Shown here: one piece after another, positions 8,933-18,976 of the stretch | Layout: each line of letters opens with the position of its first letter | Numbering within the stretch: position 1 is the first letter of the stretch | Assembly: GCF_002968295.1 (NCBI RefSeq) | Contig: NZ_CP134399.1 | Span: forward strand, 1,364,001 to 1,428,000 | Source: Mycobacterium sp. ITM-2016-00317 | GTDB taxonomy: Bacteria > Actinomycetota > Actinomycetes > Mycobacteriales > Mycobacteriaceae | DNA: 64,000 nucleotides | Reading direction: 5' to 3' | Made by a program: the position numbers and the translations under genes | Notes under the pieces: model-generated | Seen by the model: the letters and a program-made list of their open reading frames with translations, nothing else | What the model was told of the DNA's origin: nothing | The model's database searches: none

Positions 8933-9703
8933 TCAGCGGGCGAACATCAACGCGCGCTTGACCTCTTGGATCGCCTTGGTCACCTGGATGCCACGCGGGC
9001 AGGCCTCGGTGCAGTTGAACGTCGTGCGGCAGCGCCACACACCGTCGACGTCGTTGAGGATGTCCAGCCGCTCGGCGGCACCCTCGTCACGCGAATCGAA
9101 GATGAACCGGTGGGCGTTGACGATTGCGGCCGGGCCGAAGTAGGAGCCCTCGCTCCAGTACACCGGGCAGCTCGTGGTGCAGCACGCGCACAGGATGCAC
9201 TTGGTGGTGTCGTCGTAGCGGGCGCGGTCGGTCTGGCTCTGAATCCGTTCGCGCGTAGGCTGATTCCCCGAGGTGATCAGGTAGGGCTTGATCGCGCGGA
9301 ACGCGTCGAAGAACGGCTCCATGTCGACGACGAGATCCTTCTCCACGGGCAGGCCGCGGATCGGCTCGATCGTGATGGTGAGCTGCTTCTTCGGGTTCTT
9401 CGGCAGCATGTCGCGCATCAGCACCTTGCACGCCAACCGGTTGACGCCGTTGATGCGCATCGCATCCGAGCCGCACACGCCGTGCGCGCAGGACCGGCGG
9501 AACGTCAAAGTCCCGTCCAGGTACCACTTCACGTAGTGCAGCAGGTTCAGCAGCCGGTCGCTCGGCAGGCACGGCACCCGGAAGCTCTGCCAACCGGCGT
9601 CGTCGGGCGCCTCCGGGTTGAACCGGGCGATCTTCAGGGTGACCATCACCGCGCCCTCGGGCACGGGGGGAGTCTCTTGCTTGTCCAGAACAGGCGCGCT
9701 CAT
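8933..9703 (-). CDS. sdhB: Succinate dehydrogenase iron-sulfur subunit
   Basis: 256 residues from the ATG at 9703 (MSAPVLDKQETPPVPEG), 1 nt after the sdhA stop. It carries the plant-type [2Fe-2S] motif (CAHGVCGSDAMRINGVNRLAC) and two bacterial ferredoxin-type clusters (CILCACCTTSCPVYW and CRTTFNCTEACPRG). It passes electrons from SdhA flavin to the membrane quinone site. Last gene of sdhCDAB; a perfect hairpin follows. Confidence 0.97.
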   Translation of the reverse strand: MSAPVLDKQETPPVPEGAVMVTLKIARFNPEAPDDAGWQSFRVPCLPSDRLLNLLHYVKWYLDGTLTFRRSCAHGVCGSDAMRINGVNRLACKVLMRDMLPKNPKKQLTITIEPIRGLPVEKDLVVDMEPFFDAFRAIKPYLITSGNQPTRERIQSQTDRARYDDTTKCILCACCTTSCPVYWSEGSYFGPAAIVNAHRFIFDSRDEGAAERLDILNDVDGVWRCRTTFNCTEACPRGIQVTKAIQEVKRALMFAR

Positions 9704-9704
9704 G

Positions 9705-11458
9705 TCAGTACTTCCGTTCCATCGGCTCATACCGCGTCATGACGACGGGCTTGTAGTCCAATCGGATGTCGGAGAGCAGATCGGTGCCCTCCTTGTACGC
9801 CATGGTGTGGCGCATGTAGTTGGTGTCGTCGCGGTTGGGGTAGTCCTCGCGGGCGTGTCCGCCGCGAGATTCCTTGCGGTTCAACGCTCCCACCACGGTG
9901 ACCTCGGCCAGCTCCAGCAGGAAGCCCAGCTCGATGGCTTCCAGGAGATCGCTGTTGTAGCGCTTGCCCTTGTCCTGCACGGTGATTCGCGAGTACCGCT
10001 CCTTCAGCGCGTGGATGTCGGTCAGCGCCTGCTTGAGGGTCTCCTCGGTGCGGAACACCGCGGCGTTGTTGTCCATCGACTGCTGCAGCGCACCGCGGAT
10101 GTCGGCGACGCGCTCGTTGCCGTGCTCGCTCAAGATGTCGCCGACCCAGCCGACGACCATGTCCGCGGGCTTCTCCGGCAGGTCGACGAAGTCGTGGCCC
10201 AGCGCGTAGTTCGCCGCGGCGATGCCGGCGCGGCGGCCGAACACGTTGATGTCCAGCAGCGAGTTGGTGCCCAGCCGGTTGGCGCCGTGCACCGACACGC
10301 ACGCGCACTCGCCGGCGGCGTACAGGCCGGGGATGACTGTGGTGTTGTCCGAGAGCACCTGGCCGTTGACCGTGGTCGGGATGCCACCCATGACGTAGTG
10401 GCAGGTCGGGTAGACGGGCACGAGCTCCTTGACGGGGTCCACGCCGAGGTAGGTGCGGGCGAACTCGGTGATGTCGGGCAGCTTGGCTTCCAGCACGTCC
10501 TCGCCGAGGTGGCGCACGTCGATGTAGACGTAGTCCTTGTTGGGGCCGGCGCCGCGGCCCTCCAGCACCTCCAGCACCATCGAGCGGGCCACGATGTCGC
10601 GGGGGGCCAGGTCGACGATCGTCGGCGCGTAACGCTCCATGAAGCGTTCGCCCTCGCCGTTGAGCAACCGGCCGCCCTCGCCGCGCACGGCTTCGGAGAT
10701 CAGGATGCCCAGGCCGGCCAGACCTGTCGGGTGGAACTGGTGGAACTCCATGTCCTCCAGCGGAAGTCCCTTACGGAAGATGATGCCGAGGCCGTCGCCG
10801 GTCAGCGTGTGCGCGTTCGACGTGGTCTTGTACATCCGTCCCGAGCCGCCGGTCGCGAACACGATCGCCTTGGCATGGAACACGTGGATGTCGCCGGTGG
10901 CCAGCTCGTAGGCGATGACGCCGGTGGCCACCGGGCCCGACGGGGTGTCGGTCAGCGAGATGTCGAGGGCGTAGAACTCGTTGAAGAACTCGACGTCGTG
11001 CTTGACGCAGTTTTGGTACAGCGTCTGCAGGATCATGTGGCCGGTGCGGTCGGCGGCGTAGCAGGCGCGGCGCACGGGCGCCTTGCCGTGGTCGCGGGTG
11101 TGGCCGCCGAAGCGGCGCTGGTCGATGCGGCCCTCGGGGGTGCGGTTGAACGGCATCCCCATCTTCTCCAGGTCGAGCACCGCGTCGATGGCCTCCTTGG
11201 CCATGATCTCGACGGCGTCCTGGTCGGCCAGGTAGTCACCGCCCTTGACGGTGTCGAACGTGTGCCACTCCCAGTTGTCTTCCTCGACGTTGGCCAGCGC
11301 GGCGCACATGCCGCCCTGGGCCGCGCCGGTGTGGGAGCGGGTGGGGTAGAGCTTGGTCAGCACGGCGGTCCGGACCCGGGGCCGGCTTCGACGGCCGCCC
11401 GCATGCCTGCTCCACCGGCGCCGACGATCACGACGTCGTAGCGGTGTTCAATGATCAT
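9705..11458 (-). CDS. sdhA: Succinate dehydrogenase flavoprotein subunit, apparent -1 frameshift near the N-terminus
   Basis: Oxidises succinate to fumarate in the TCA cycle and respiratory chain. The long frame (from 11363 down) contains LTKLYPTRSHTGAAQGGMCAAL, the FAD-attachment His region, the GGHTRDHGK catalytic area and HPTGL. Its N-terminal FAD motif is in another frame: MIIEHRYDVVIVGAGGAGMRAAVEAG from ATG 11458. Adding one C to the CCCC/GGGG run at 11375-11381 rejoins the two to a normal ~584-residue protein. Because Sdh1/Sdh2-type enzymes are central and the rest is intact, a consensus error is more likely than inactivation. Confidence 0.93.
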
Positions 11459-11482
11459 TTCTGGATCACTCGGCCCTTCTGG

Positions 11483-11971
11483 TCAGGAGATCGTCGCGTC
11501 GAACGTCAGCAGCACGTAGGTCCCCAGGACCAGGGTGAACACGATCGACAGCGCCAGCAAGGAGTTGAGCCAGAACTTGGTGGAGTCCTTGCGGGTGTAG
11601 TCGGCGATGATCGTGCGCATCCCGTTGCCGCCGTGCAGCTGGGCCAGCCACAGCAGCAGCAGGTCCCAGGTCTGCCAGAACGGCGACGACCAGCGCTCGG
11701 CGACGTAGTTGAAGTCGATGCGGTACACACCGTCTTGCCACATCAACATGATGAACAGGTGGCCCAGCGCCAGGAAGATCAGCACGATCCCCGAGAAGCG
11801 CATGAACAGCCAGGTGTACTTCTCGAAGTTCGGCATCCCGCCCGAGCGGCGCGGCGCCCGTGGATTGTCCAGGCCGGCGGGCCGGTCGAAGCTGCGCTGC
11901 ATGACGGGTGCGGGCCCGCCGCGCTCAGAGACGTGGTCGTACGGGTTCTCGGCCCGTCCGGCGGCGGTCAC
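11483..11971 (-). CDS. sdhD: Succinate dehydrogenase membrane anchor subunit
   Basis: 162 residues from the GTG at 11971, whose GTGA overlaps the sdhC stop. Three membrane segments are visible in FMRFSGIVLIFLALGHLFIML, WDLLLLWLAQLHG and LLALSIVFTLVLGTYVLL. HLFIML provides a candidate haem/quinone-side His. The N-terminal ~45 residues are polar and Pro/Arg-rich (MQRSFDRPAGLDNPRAPRR), as in mycobacterial SdhD. A shorter start at the internal ATG (MQRSF) would give about 139 residues. Confidence 0.92.
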   Translation of the reverse strand: MTAAGRAENPYDHVSERGGPAPVMQRSFDRPAGLDNPRAPRRSGGMPNFEKYTWLFMRFSGIVLIFLALGHLFIMLMWQDGVYRIDFNYVAERWSSPFWQTWDLLLLWLAQLHGGNGMRTIIADYTRKDSTKFWLNSLLALSIVFTLVLGTYVLLTFDATIS

Positions 11972-12396
11972 AGGAACCGCTCCGCCATGTGCATGCCGAT
12001 CACGCCGAGCGAGGCGATCATGACGGCCAGCCAGATGCCGGCGATCACCCACAGCATCAGCCGCTGGTACTTCGGCCCGTCTTTCCAGAAGTCGATCAGG
12101 ATCACTCGAACTCCGTTGAGTGCGTGGTAGAGCACGGCGGCGACGAGGCCGATCTCCATGAGCCCGACGATCGGGCTCTTGTAGGTCTCGATGACCTGGT
12201 TGTAGGCCTCCGGGCTGACCCGAACCAGGGCGGTGTCGAGCACGTGCACGAACAGGAAGAAGAAGATGGTCGCACCAGAGATGCGATGCAGCACCCAGGA
12301 CCACATGCCCGGGTCACCGCGGTAGAACGTCCGGCGGCGCTGCGGGTGCGATCGCGGTGCCGGTATGTCGGTATCAGCGGATGTCGCCGTACTCAT
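11968..12396 (-). CDS. sdhC: Succinate dehydrogenase cytochrome b556 subunit
   Basis: 142 residues from the ATG at 12396, with GGAGGG upstream on the minus strand. SWVLHRISGATIFFFLFVHVLDTALV is the conserved SdhC segment with haem-ligand His candidates, followed by YHALNGVRVILIDF and a third membrane helix. First gene of sdhCDAB, overlapping sdhD by 4 nt. The 220-bp gap to cdd must hold divergent promoters. Confidence 0.94.
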   Translation of the reverse strand: MSTATSADTDIPAPRSHPQRRRTFYRGDPGMWSWVLHRISGATIFFFLFVHVLDTALVRVSPEAYNQVIETYKSPIVGLMEIGLVAAVLYHALNGVRVILIDFWKDGPKYQRLMLWVIAGIWLAVMIASLGVIGMHMAERFL

Positions 12397-12616
12397 GTGA
12401 CCCTCCAACGCCATCGGTGGACGTCTGAAGCTCGCTCCTGCTTTCGGAGCCCCAAACCTCGGGGCGACTCTAATCCCCTACGTGCTGTGGAACGAACTAG
12501 CGTGAGGCCGTATGCCCTGGTTCCAGGGTAGAAGTTAGGGTCGCCTATCTGGGATTTCGGGTCACGGGACGGGGTGTTCGGAATGGATTCAGAATCAACT
12601 CGGGTGGCATGACGCG

Positions 12617-13036
12617 ATGACGCATGTTGACTGGAACATGTTGCGCCGCAAGGCAATCGACGCATCTGTGCACGCCTACGCGCCGTATTCGCGGTTTCGG
12701 GTGGGCGCGGCCGCGCTGGTCGACGATGGGCGGATGATCGCCGGCTGCAATGTGGAAAATGTCTCATATGGCCTGGGTCTCTGTGCCGAGTGCGCAGTGG
12801 TCTGCGCCCTACATTCCGGCGGCGGCGGACAACTGGTCGCGCTGTCCTGCGTGGGCCCCGACGGGGAGTTGCTGATGCCCTGTGGGCGGTGCCGGCAGCT
12901 ACTCCTCGAACACGGCGGGCCGGACATGCTGATCGACCATCCGCTCGGCCCGCGACCGCTGCGCGCGCTGCTTCCCGACGCGTTCGGACCGGACGATCTG
13001 GCCCGAAATCGGCTGCCTGCCGAGGAAACACCGTGA
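12617..13036 (+). CDS. cdd: Cytidine deaminase
   Basis: 139 residues. Deaminates cytidine and deoxycytidine in pyrimidine salvage. Zinc-site motifs are present: CNVENVSYGLGLCAECAVV (CAE with catalytic Glu) and PCGRCRQLL. It overlaps deoA by GTGA, so deamination and phosphorolysis are translated together, with add following. Start ATG 12617 matches the family N-terminus (LRRKAIDASVHAYAPYSRFRVGAA). Confidence 0.96.
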   Translation: MTHVDWNMLRRKAIDASVHAYAPYSRFRVGAAALVDDGRMIAGCNVENVSYGLGLCAECAVVCALHSGGGGQLVALSCVGPDGELLMPCGRCRQLLLEHGGPDMLIDHPLGPRPLRALLPDAFGPDDLARNRLPAEETP

Positions 13037-14361
13037 CCGGCCTCACATCGCAGACGTCACCTCTCGACGCGCCGACGGTGATCCGGACCAAGCGCGACGG
13101 CGGTGTGCTCTCCGACGCCGCGATCGACTGGGTGATCGACGGCTACACCCACGGCCGCGTTGCCGACGCGCAGATGTCGGCGCTGCTGATGGCGATCTTC
13201 CTGCGCGGCATGACCAACGGCGAGATCGCCCGCTGGACCGCGGCGATGATCGACTCAGGGGAGCGGCTGGATTTCGGCGACCTGCGCCGGGACGGCAAAC
13301 CACTGAGGCTGGTGGACAAACACTCCACCGGCGGTGTGGGAGACAAGATCACGATCCCGCTGGTGCCCGTGGTGATGGCCTGCGGTGGTGCGGTGCCGCA
13401 GGCGGCCGGGCGGGGCCTCGGCCACACCGGCGGCACCCTGGACAAATTGGAGTCGATCCCCGGATTCACCGCCGAGATCTCCAAAGATCAGATCCGCCAA
13501 CAACTTCGTGAGCTCGGCGCGGCGATCTTCGCCGCCGGGGAGCTGGCTCCGGCCGACCGGAAGATCTACGCGCTGCGCGACGTCACGGCCACCACCGAGT
13601 CGCTGCCGCTGATCGCGAGCTCGGTGATGAGCAAGAAGATCGCCGAGGGCGCCCGTGCGCTGGTGCTCGACACGAAGGTCGGTTCCGGGGCGTTTCTGGC
13701 CACCGAGGACGAATCCCGGCAACTCGCGCGCACCATGGTCGAGCTCGGCGCCGAGCACGGTGTGCCGACCCGGGCGCTGCTGACCGACATGAACACTCCG
13801 CTCGGGCGCACCGTCGGCAACGCCGTCGAGGTCGTCGAATCGCTGGAGGTGCTCGAGGGCGGCGGTCCCGACGACGTGGTCGAGCTGACGCTGGCCCTGG
13901 CCCGGGAGATGTGCGACGCCGCGGGCCTGGACGGCGTCGATCCGGCGCAGACGCTGCGCGACGGCACCGCGATGGACTGCTTCCGCCGGCTGGTGGCCGC
14001 GCAGGGCGGAGACGTCACCAAACTTTCCGCTGACGTTCTGCCTCTGGGTGCGCATTCCGACACCGTGCGCGCCCCACGCGGTGGCACCATGGGAGACATC
14101 GACGCGATGGCGGTGGGACTGGCGGTGTGGCGGCTGGGAGCAGGTCGCTCGGCCCCCGGTGAACAGGTGCAGTTCGGCGCCGGAATGCGCATCCACCGCA
14201 GGCCCGGGGAGCCCGTCGCCGCTGGTGAGCCGCTGTTCACCCTCTACACCGACACCCCGGAACGCCTCGCAGGGGCCACCGCCGAACTCGACGGCGCGTG
14301 GAGCGTCGGCGATCAGTCCCCGGCCGCGCGTCCGCTCATCATCGATCGGATCAGCATGTAG
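13033..14361 (+). CDS. deoA: Thymidine phosphorylase
   Basis: 442 residues from the GTG at 13033, inside the cdd stop (GTGA). Cleaves thymidine/deoxyuridine with phosphate. The signature [10 protein letters not shown] near residues 95-105 and [12 protein letters not shown] are intact, and length matches the family. An earlier in-frame ATG lies inside cdd and is rejected. Operon cdd-deoA-add. Confidence 0.95.
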   Translation: MTGLTSQTSPLDAPTVIRTKRDGGVLSDAAIDWVIDGYTHGRVADAQMSALLMAIFLRGMTNGEIARWTAAMIDSGERLDFGDLRRDGKPLRLVDKHSTGGVGDKITIPLVPVVMACGGAVPQAAGRGLGHTGGTLDKLESIPGFTAEISKDQIRQQLRELGAAIFAAGELAPADRKIYALRDVTATTESLPLIASSVMSKKIAEGARALVLDTKVGSGAFLATEDESRQLARTMVELGAEHGVPTRALLTDMNTPLGRTVGNAVEVVESLEVLEGGGPDDVVELTLALAREMCDAAGLDGVDPAQTLRDGTAMDCFRRLVAAQGGDVTKLSADVLPLGAHSDTVRAPRGGTMGDIDAMAVGLAVWRLGAGRSAPGEQVQFGAGMRIHRRPGEPVAAGEPLFTLYTDTPERLAGATAELDGAWSVGDQSPAARPLIIDRISM

Positions 14362-14390
14362 AAAGGCTCCGTCGTGAGAAAGGTTTCGTC

Positions 14391-15479
14391 GTGACGACAC
14401 CGTTGACGTTCGACAACATCCGGCGCGCACCCAAGGCGCTGCTGCACGACCATCTCGACGGCGGCCTGCGGCCGGCGACGGTGCTGGACCTGGCCGAGCA
14501 GTACGGCTACGAGGACCTGCCGGCCACCGACGCCGACGGCCTGGCCACGTTCTTCCGCACCGCCGCGCACAGCGGATCCCTGGAGCGATACCTGGAGCCG
14601 TTCGCGCACACGGTCGGCGTCATGCAGACCCCGGACGCGTTGCACCGCGTCGCCCGCGAATGCGTCGAGGACCTGGCCGAGGACAACGTCGTCTACGCCG
14701 AGATCCGGTTCGCCCCCGAACTGCACATCGACGGCGGGCTGAGCCTGGACTCCGTCGTCGACGCGGTACTGGCGGGGTTCGCCGACGGCGAGAAGTCCGC
14801 CGCCGCCGACGGCCGCATCATCACCGTGCGCTGCCTGGTCACCGCGATGCGGCACGCCGCGCGCTCGCGCGAGATCGCCGAGCTCGCGATCCGGTTCCGC
14901 GACAAAGGCGTGGTCGGGTTCGACATCGCAGGCGCCGAGGCCGGTTACCCGCCCACCCGCCACCTCGACGCGTTCGAGTACATGCGAGGCAACAACGCGC
15001 GCTTCACCATTCACGCCGGCGAGGCGTTCGGGCTGCCGTCGATCCACGAGGCGATCGCGTTCTGCGGTGCCGACCGGCTCGGCCACGGGGTGCGCATCGT
15101 CGACGACATCGAACTCGACGCCGACGGCAACGCCAAGCTGGGCCGGCTGGCGTCGCTGCTCCGGGACAAACGGATTCCATTCGAGATGTGCCCGAGCTCC
15201 AACGTGCAGACCGGCGCGGTCGCCAGCATCGCCGAGCACCCGTTCGACCAGCTGGCCCGGCTGCGGTTCCGGGTCACGGTCAACACCGACAACCGGCTGA
15301 TGAGCGACACCACGATGAGCATGGAGATGCTGCGCCTGGCCGAGACTTTCGGCTACGGGTGGAGCGATCTGGAGCGTTTCACGATCAACGCGATGAAGTC
15401 GGCGTTCATCGCGTTCGACCAGCGGCTGGCCATCATCGACGAGGTGATCAAACCGCGCTACGCCGTGCTCGTCGGTTAG
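14391..15479 (+). CDS. add: Adenosine deaminase
   Basis: 362 residues from GTG 14391, with GAAAGG upstream. Converts adenosine to inosine. Metal and catalytic motifs are visible: HDHLDGG, HAGEAFG, the HGVRI segment, and CPSSNVQTG. The 30-bp leader after deoA holds a partial direct duplication (GAAAGGCTCCGTCGTGA then GAAAGGTTTCGTCGTGA), so a 6-codon mini-ORF from GTG 14374 ends exactly over the add start as GTGA. A 49-bp palindrome follows the stop. Confidence 0.95.
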   Translation: MTTPLTFDNIRRAPKALLHDHLDGGLRPATVLDLAEQYGYEDLPATDADGLATFFRTAAHSGSLERYLEPFAHTVGVMQTPDALHRVARECVEDLAEDNVVYAEIRFAPELHIDGGLSLDSVVDAVLAGFADGEKSAAADGRIITVRCLVTAMRHAARSREIAELAIRFRDKGVVGFDIAGAEAGYPPTRHLDAFEYMRGNNARFTIHAGEAFGLPSIHEAIAFCGADRLGHGVRIVDDIELDADGNAKLGRLASLLRDKRIPFEMCPSSNVQTGAVASIAEHPFDQLARLRFRVTVNTDNRLMSDTTMSMEMLRLAETFGYGWSDLERFTINAMKSAFIAFDQRLAIIDEVIKPRYAVLVG

Positions 15480-15481
15480 GC

Positions 15482-15530
15482 GAATCGGGCGCGCCCAGGC
15501 ACCTCGAGGGTGCTCAGGCGCGCCGGATTC
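15482..15530. repeat. 49-bp palindrome (family B, copy 2) between convergent genes
   Basis: Arms of 22 bp (GAATCGGGCGCGCC on the left, GGCGCGCCGGATTC on the right), 18/22 complementary, loop TCGAG. It sits between the convergent add and satS stops and overlaps the satS stop, consistent with a bidirectional terminator. Length equals copies at 8879 and 32686. Confidence 0.75.
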
Positions 15531-16776
15531 ACTCCTCGCGCAGGCGGGATTCGGCGAACGACTCCAGCGACTCCCACTGCGCGACCGCATCGGCGTAGGG
15601 CCCGCTCGGCCGCGGCTTCGCCGGGTCCAGCACGTGGGCGATGACCTTGCCGAGCGCGGTCCCCGGGGCGAGCTTGGCCTCCACGCTGGTGTCCTCGGAG
15701 TAGTCGCCGATGTCGCGTAGCAACTCGACGGCCAGCTCGAGCTGGTCGTGGTCGAGCGCGTCGGGGCCCTCGGCGAGGTCGTCGACGATGCCGGTCAGCA
15801 CATAGATGTTGTCGTCAGTGACCTCGACACGCAGCGAGCCGTCGGTGGCCGCAGTGCGGATGTCGTCGTAGGTGGCCAGGTCGGACAGGTCGTGATCGTG
15901 CTCGTCGGCCAGGTAGCGGGCCAGCGCGCGCTCGGACGGGAACACACTGATCCGGCCGTTGCGGCCGAGGAAGATCGGATGGTCGTCGAGGTAGCAGCGC
16001 AGCGTGAAGAACGTCCCGCGGCTGGTCATGATCCGGACCGGGTCGATGCCGACGCGGACCCAGAAGTCCTTGTCGCTGCCCAGCACCTTGGTCGCGGCCT
16101 CGGCGGCCAGGGAGTCGGACTCCTCCTCGGTGTCCACCACGTCGTCGATGATCAGGTCGTCCTCGTCGGGCTCCGGGGCCGGCTCGTCGAGCTCGGCCTG
16201 GGCCTTCTGCACCGCGGCGCTGTCCACCTCCGGGATGACGATGATCTCGTCGAGCGCCTCGATCACCTTGTCCCAGCCGCGGGCGATGATCTTCTCGATC
16301 TCGGCCCAGCGCTTGCGTCCGGCGCGACCGGCAAACGCCTCCACGCCGCCGCCGACGGTGCCCAGCATCGGGTTGCCGTTGAAGAACTTGGTGACCGCGG
16401 GCAGCTCGCACACCGATCCCAGCGACGACACCACCGCAAGCGCGCCGTGCAGCGCCCGCACGCTGTCCTCGGTCGGCTTCTGCGCGAGCAGTTCCTCGAT
16501 CACGACCAGGTCGTGGGTGTGGTCCTCAGTCGGAACGAGCCGGTGGGCGTTGGCCTCGGTGAGCTTCTGCCACGCCGGGTGGTCGACCAGGTCGTTGTCG
16601 GTGCTGGTGCGGACGAAGGCCGTCAGGTCGGCCACCGATTCGAGGACGTAGAGGTCCTCGTCCTTGCCGAGGAAGGCCTCCCACTCGTCGCCGTCGGCAC
16701 GCCACCGCGGCGCCCACAGTGTGTACACGTCGCCCTTGGTCAGCGTCAGCCCGATCGGCACGATGTCAGCAGCCAT
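15529..16776 (-). CDS. satS: SatS-like protein (Rv3311 ortholog), SecA2-pathway export chaperone
   Basis: 415 residues from ATG 16776 (MAADIVPIGLTLTKGDVYTLWAP). I recognise it as the mycobacterial Rv3311 type, known as SatS, a cytosolic chaperone for SecA2-exported proteins. The recognition rests on length, beginning and neighbourhood (add and upp nearby). Sequence shows no signal peptide or membrane helix, a long acidic middle (EPAPEPDEDDLIIDDVVDTEEE near 210-235), and a C-terminal domain after ~245. Longer starts to 16863 extend into the divergent promoter and are rejected. Confidence 0.78.
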   Translation of the reverse strand: MAADIVPIGLTLTKGDVYTLWAPRWRADGDEWEAFLGKDEDLYVLESVADLTAFVRTSTDNDLVDHPAWQKLTEANAHRLVPTEDHTHDLVVIEELLAQKPTEDSVRALHGALAVVSSLGSVCELPAVTKFFNGNPMLGTVGGGVEAFAGRAGRKRWAEIEKIIARGWDKVIEALDEIIVIPEVDSAAVQKAQAELDEPAPEPDEDDLIIDDVVDTEEESDSLAAEAATKVLGSDKDFWVRVGIDPVRIMTSRGTFFTLRCYLDDHPIFLGRNGRISVFPSERALARYLADEHDHDLSDLATYDDIRTAATDGSLRVEVTDDNIYVLTGIVDDLAEGPDALDHDQLELAVELLRDIGDYSEDTSVEAKLAPGTALGKVIAHVLDPAKPRPSGPYADAVAQWESLESFAESRLREE

Positions 16777-16909
16777 GCGGCACAGCCTAACGACCTGGCC
16801 TGCGGGCATCGGGGGCATGGCTGTGCTTTGGCCCGGGCGCGTCGCACCGTTGCCGTACCGCAACCCGTTCGACGCTCGGGATGTTCGTCACGCCTGCCAT
16901 GATCGCCGG

Positions 16910-17782
16910 GTGACCAGACTCGGCCTGCACGGCCTCGGTATCGGTGCGGGCGCGCAGCGCACCGTCATCGATGCGGTGGCAGCGGCGGCCGAGCGGTCGG
17001 GCTTCGCGACGCTGTGGGTGGGCGAGCACGTGGTGATGGTCGACGAACCCGGGTCGACCTACCCCTACAGCGACGACGGCCAGCTGGGAATCTCCTCGCA
17101 GACCGACTGGCTGGACCCGATGGTCACGCTGAGCTTCGCCGCGGCGGCGACCAACCGCATCGAGTTGGCCACCGGGGTGCTGCCGCTGCCCGAACGCAAC
17201 CCGGTCGCCACCGCCAAGCAGGCCGCGTCGCTGGACCGGATGACCGGCGGCCGGCTGTCGCTGGGCGTCGGCATCGGATGGTCTAAGGAGGAGTACGACG
17301 CGCTCGGGGTGCCGTTCGACGAGCGCGGACGCCGGCTGGCCGAGTACGTCGAGGCGATGCGCACCCTGTGGCGCGACGACGTCGCATCGTTCTCCGGCGA
17401 GTTCGTGTCCTTCGACGCCGTGCGCGTGAACCCCAAGCCCCACGGCCGGTCGATCCCGATCGTCCTCGGCGGCAACTCCGATGCGGCGTTGCGGCGCGTC
17501 GCCGAGTGGGGCGACGGCTGGTACGGCTTCCACCTCGCCGATGTCGAGGAGGCGGCCTCGCGGGCGTCGAAGCTGCGGGCGCTGTGCCGGGAGGTGGGCC
17601 GCGACCCGGCCGATCTGAGGTTGGCGGTCTCGTTGCAGGACCCGGTGCCCGCCGACTCGGGCCGGCTGGCCGACGCGGGCATCGACGAGTTGGTCCTCGT
17701 CGCCTCCCCACCCGCCGACCCGATCGCCGCCGAGGCGTGGATCGCCGAGCTGGCCGGCAAGTGGATGCGCGTCCGCACCTGA
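16910..17782 (+). CDS. LLM-class, probably F420-dependent oxidoreductase
   Basis: 290 residues from GTG 16910. Luciferase-like TIM-barrel features include GFATLWVGEHVV, ELATGVLPLPERNPVATAKQAASLD, GGRLSLGVGIGWSKEEYDALG and IPIVLGGNSDAALRRVAEWGDGWYG. In mycobacteria this group typically uses F420 with unidentified substrates. It is divergent from satS (133-bp gap) and convergent with the NlpC/P60 gene, with a 61-bp-type palindrome between. Confidence 0.85.
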   Translation: MTRLGLHGLGIGAGAQRTVIDAVAAAAERSGFATLWVGEHVVMVDEPGSTYPYSDDGQLGISSQTDWLDPMVTLSFAAAATNRIELATGVLPLPERNPVATAKQAASLDRMTGGRLSLGVGIGWSKEEYDALGVPFDERGRRLAEYVEAMRTLWRDDVASFSGEFVSFDAVRVNPKPHGRSIPIVLGGNSDAALRRVAEWGDGWYGFHLADVEEAASRASKLRALCREVGRDPADLRLAVSLQDPVPADSGRLADAGIDELVLVASPPADPIAAEAWIAELAGKWMRVRT

Positions 17783-17795
17783 GCTCACCCCTCCC

Positions 17796-17857
17796 GCCGA
17801 AATTGCATTCCATGCGCGAACGAGCGGGTGCTGACCGCATGGAATGCGGTTTCGGCG
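17796..17857. repeat. 61-bp palindrome family A, copy 1
   Basis: Left arm starts GCCGAAATTGCATTCCATGC, right arm is near-complementary (CGCATGGAATGCGGTTTCGG). It is placed between the convergent stops of the LLM and NlpC/P60 genes. It is the outlying member of a six-copy family otherwise at 50.9-56.4 kb. Confidence 0.8.
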
Positions 17858-17866
17858 AAGGCCGGG

Positions 17867-18976
17867 TCAGGCGGTGGGCCGCCAGAAGCCCTGGAACCCC
17901 TGACCGGCGTTGGCGGTGCGCACAGGCGACAGCTGCACGGGATCGCCCGCCTCGACCATGATGCCGTTGCCGACGATCATCGCGACGTGGCCGTCCCACA
18001 CCGCGAGGTCGCCGGGCAGCAGCGCGCCCGCGGCGACCGCGCGGCCGATGTCCTGCTCCTGGGCCAGTCGCGGGAGGTCGAGTCCCGCCTCGCGGTACGC
18101 CCACTGCGTCAGCCCGCTGCAGTCCAGCCCGACCCCGGGCGTGGTGCCGCCCCACTGATAGGGCACGCCGAGCTGGGTCAGCGCGTGCCGGACCGCGCCG
18201 GCCGCGATCGCGTTGGGCGCCATCACGACCGTCCCGTCGGGCAGGCGTACGGCCACACCTTCACCGAACGACGCCGCGTCCGGCGTCTCCGCGCCGTCGG
18301 GACGGGTGAATGCGGCCGGCTCCGCGAACCCGCCGCCACCCAGGCCGCCCGCACCCAGAGCGCCCGGTCCCGCGCCGAAGCCCGGCGAGCCGACCGCCGG
18401 AGCGCCGGCCGCCGGCGCACTCACCCCCGGTGCGGCTCCGCCGGAGCTGAACCCGGCCGGAGCCGTCGCCGCCGACGCCTCCACCGCGGCCGCCTGACCG
18501 TCCAGTTCGGCCGACAGCTCCTCGACCACCGCGATCGCCCGGGCCAGCGCGTCACGGGCCTCGGTCAGCAGTTCCCGGGCCACCCCCGGCGAATCCAGAT
18601 GCGGTTCCAGCGCGGTTGCCCGAGCCTCGAAGTCCTCGACGATGTGCTGGAGTCGGCGGTGGGCGCGGGCCACCGCGGCGGCGGCATCGGCGGCCACCAC
18701 GCCGAGCCCGCCTGCCCGCTCGGCGGCGGCGTCGATCGCCGAAGCCGTCGACGTCGCGAACGCCGCGGCCGCGTCCGCCCCGTCTCCCGACCAACTGTCG
18801 CCGGTGCGCCGCCACGCCTGGCTCGCCGATCCGGCCACCTCGGCGAGCATCGCGCGCACCCCGTCGAGCTCGGCCGCCGGATCGGATGCCGGCACGCCCG
18901 ACCAGCCGGGGCCGACCAGCTGTTGGACCCGCCGGATCGGCGCAGCCAGCGCGGCGACCGTCGGGCCAGGCATCAC
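17867..18976 (-). CDS. NlpC/P60 peptidoglycan hydrolase with WXG-like N-terminal domain
   Basis: About 369 residues. The first ~170 are helical and Ala-rich with a W-x-G-like turn ([14 protein letters not shown]). A Gly/Ala/Pro linker spans ~170-245. The C-terminal NlpC/P60 domain holds the catalytic Cys in [11 protein letters not shown] and His in [10 protein letters not shown]. It probably cleaves peptide bonds in the murein stem. There is no classical signal peptide, so export through a type VII system is inferred, supported by the EspC-like partner immediately upstream. GTG 18976 and ATG 18973 both overlap that gene's stop. Confidence 0.82.
   Translation of the reverse strand: MMPGPTVAALAAPIRRVQQLVGPGWSGVPASDPAAELDGVRAMLAEVAGSASQAWRRTGDSWSGDGADAAAAFATSTASAIDAAAERAGGLGVVAADAAAAVARAHRRLQHIVEDFEARATALEPHLDSPGVARELLTEARDALARAIAVVEELSAELDGQAAAVEASAATAPAGFSSGGAAPGVSAPAAGAPAVGSPGFGAGPGALGAGGLGGGGFAEPAAFTRPDGAETPDAASFGEGVAVRLPDGTVVMAPNAIAAGAVRHALTQLGVPYQWGGTTPGVGLDCSGLTQWAYREAGLDLPRLAQEQDIGRAVAAGALLPGDLAVWDGHVAMIVGNGIMVEAGDPVQLSPVRTANAGQGFQGFWRPTA

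Noticed and set aside
9618..11441. 607-codon plus-strand ORF over sdhA
   Set aside because: Shadow of the sdhA codon pattern: Val/His/Gln-rich with no domain.
12617..15479. cdd-deoA-add as a novel system
   Set aside because: Standard mycobacterial nucleoside salvage operon.
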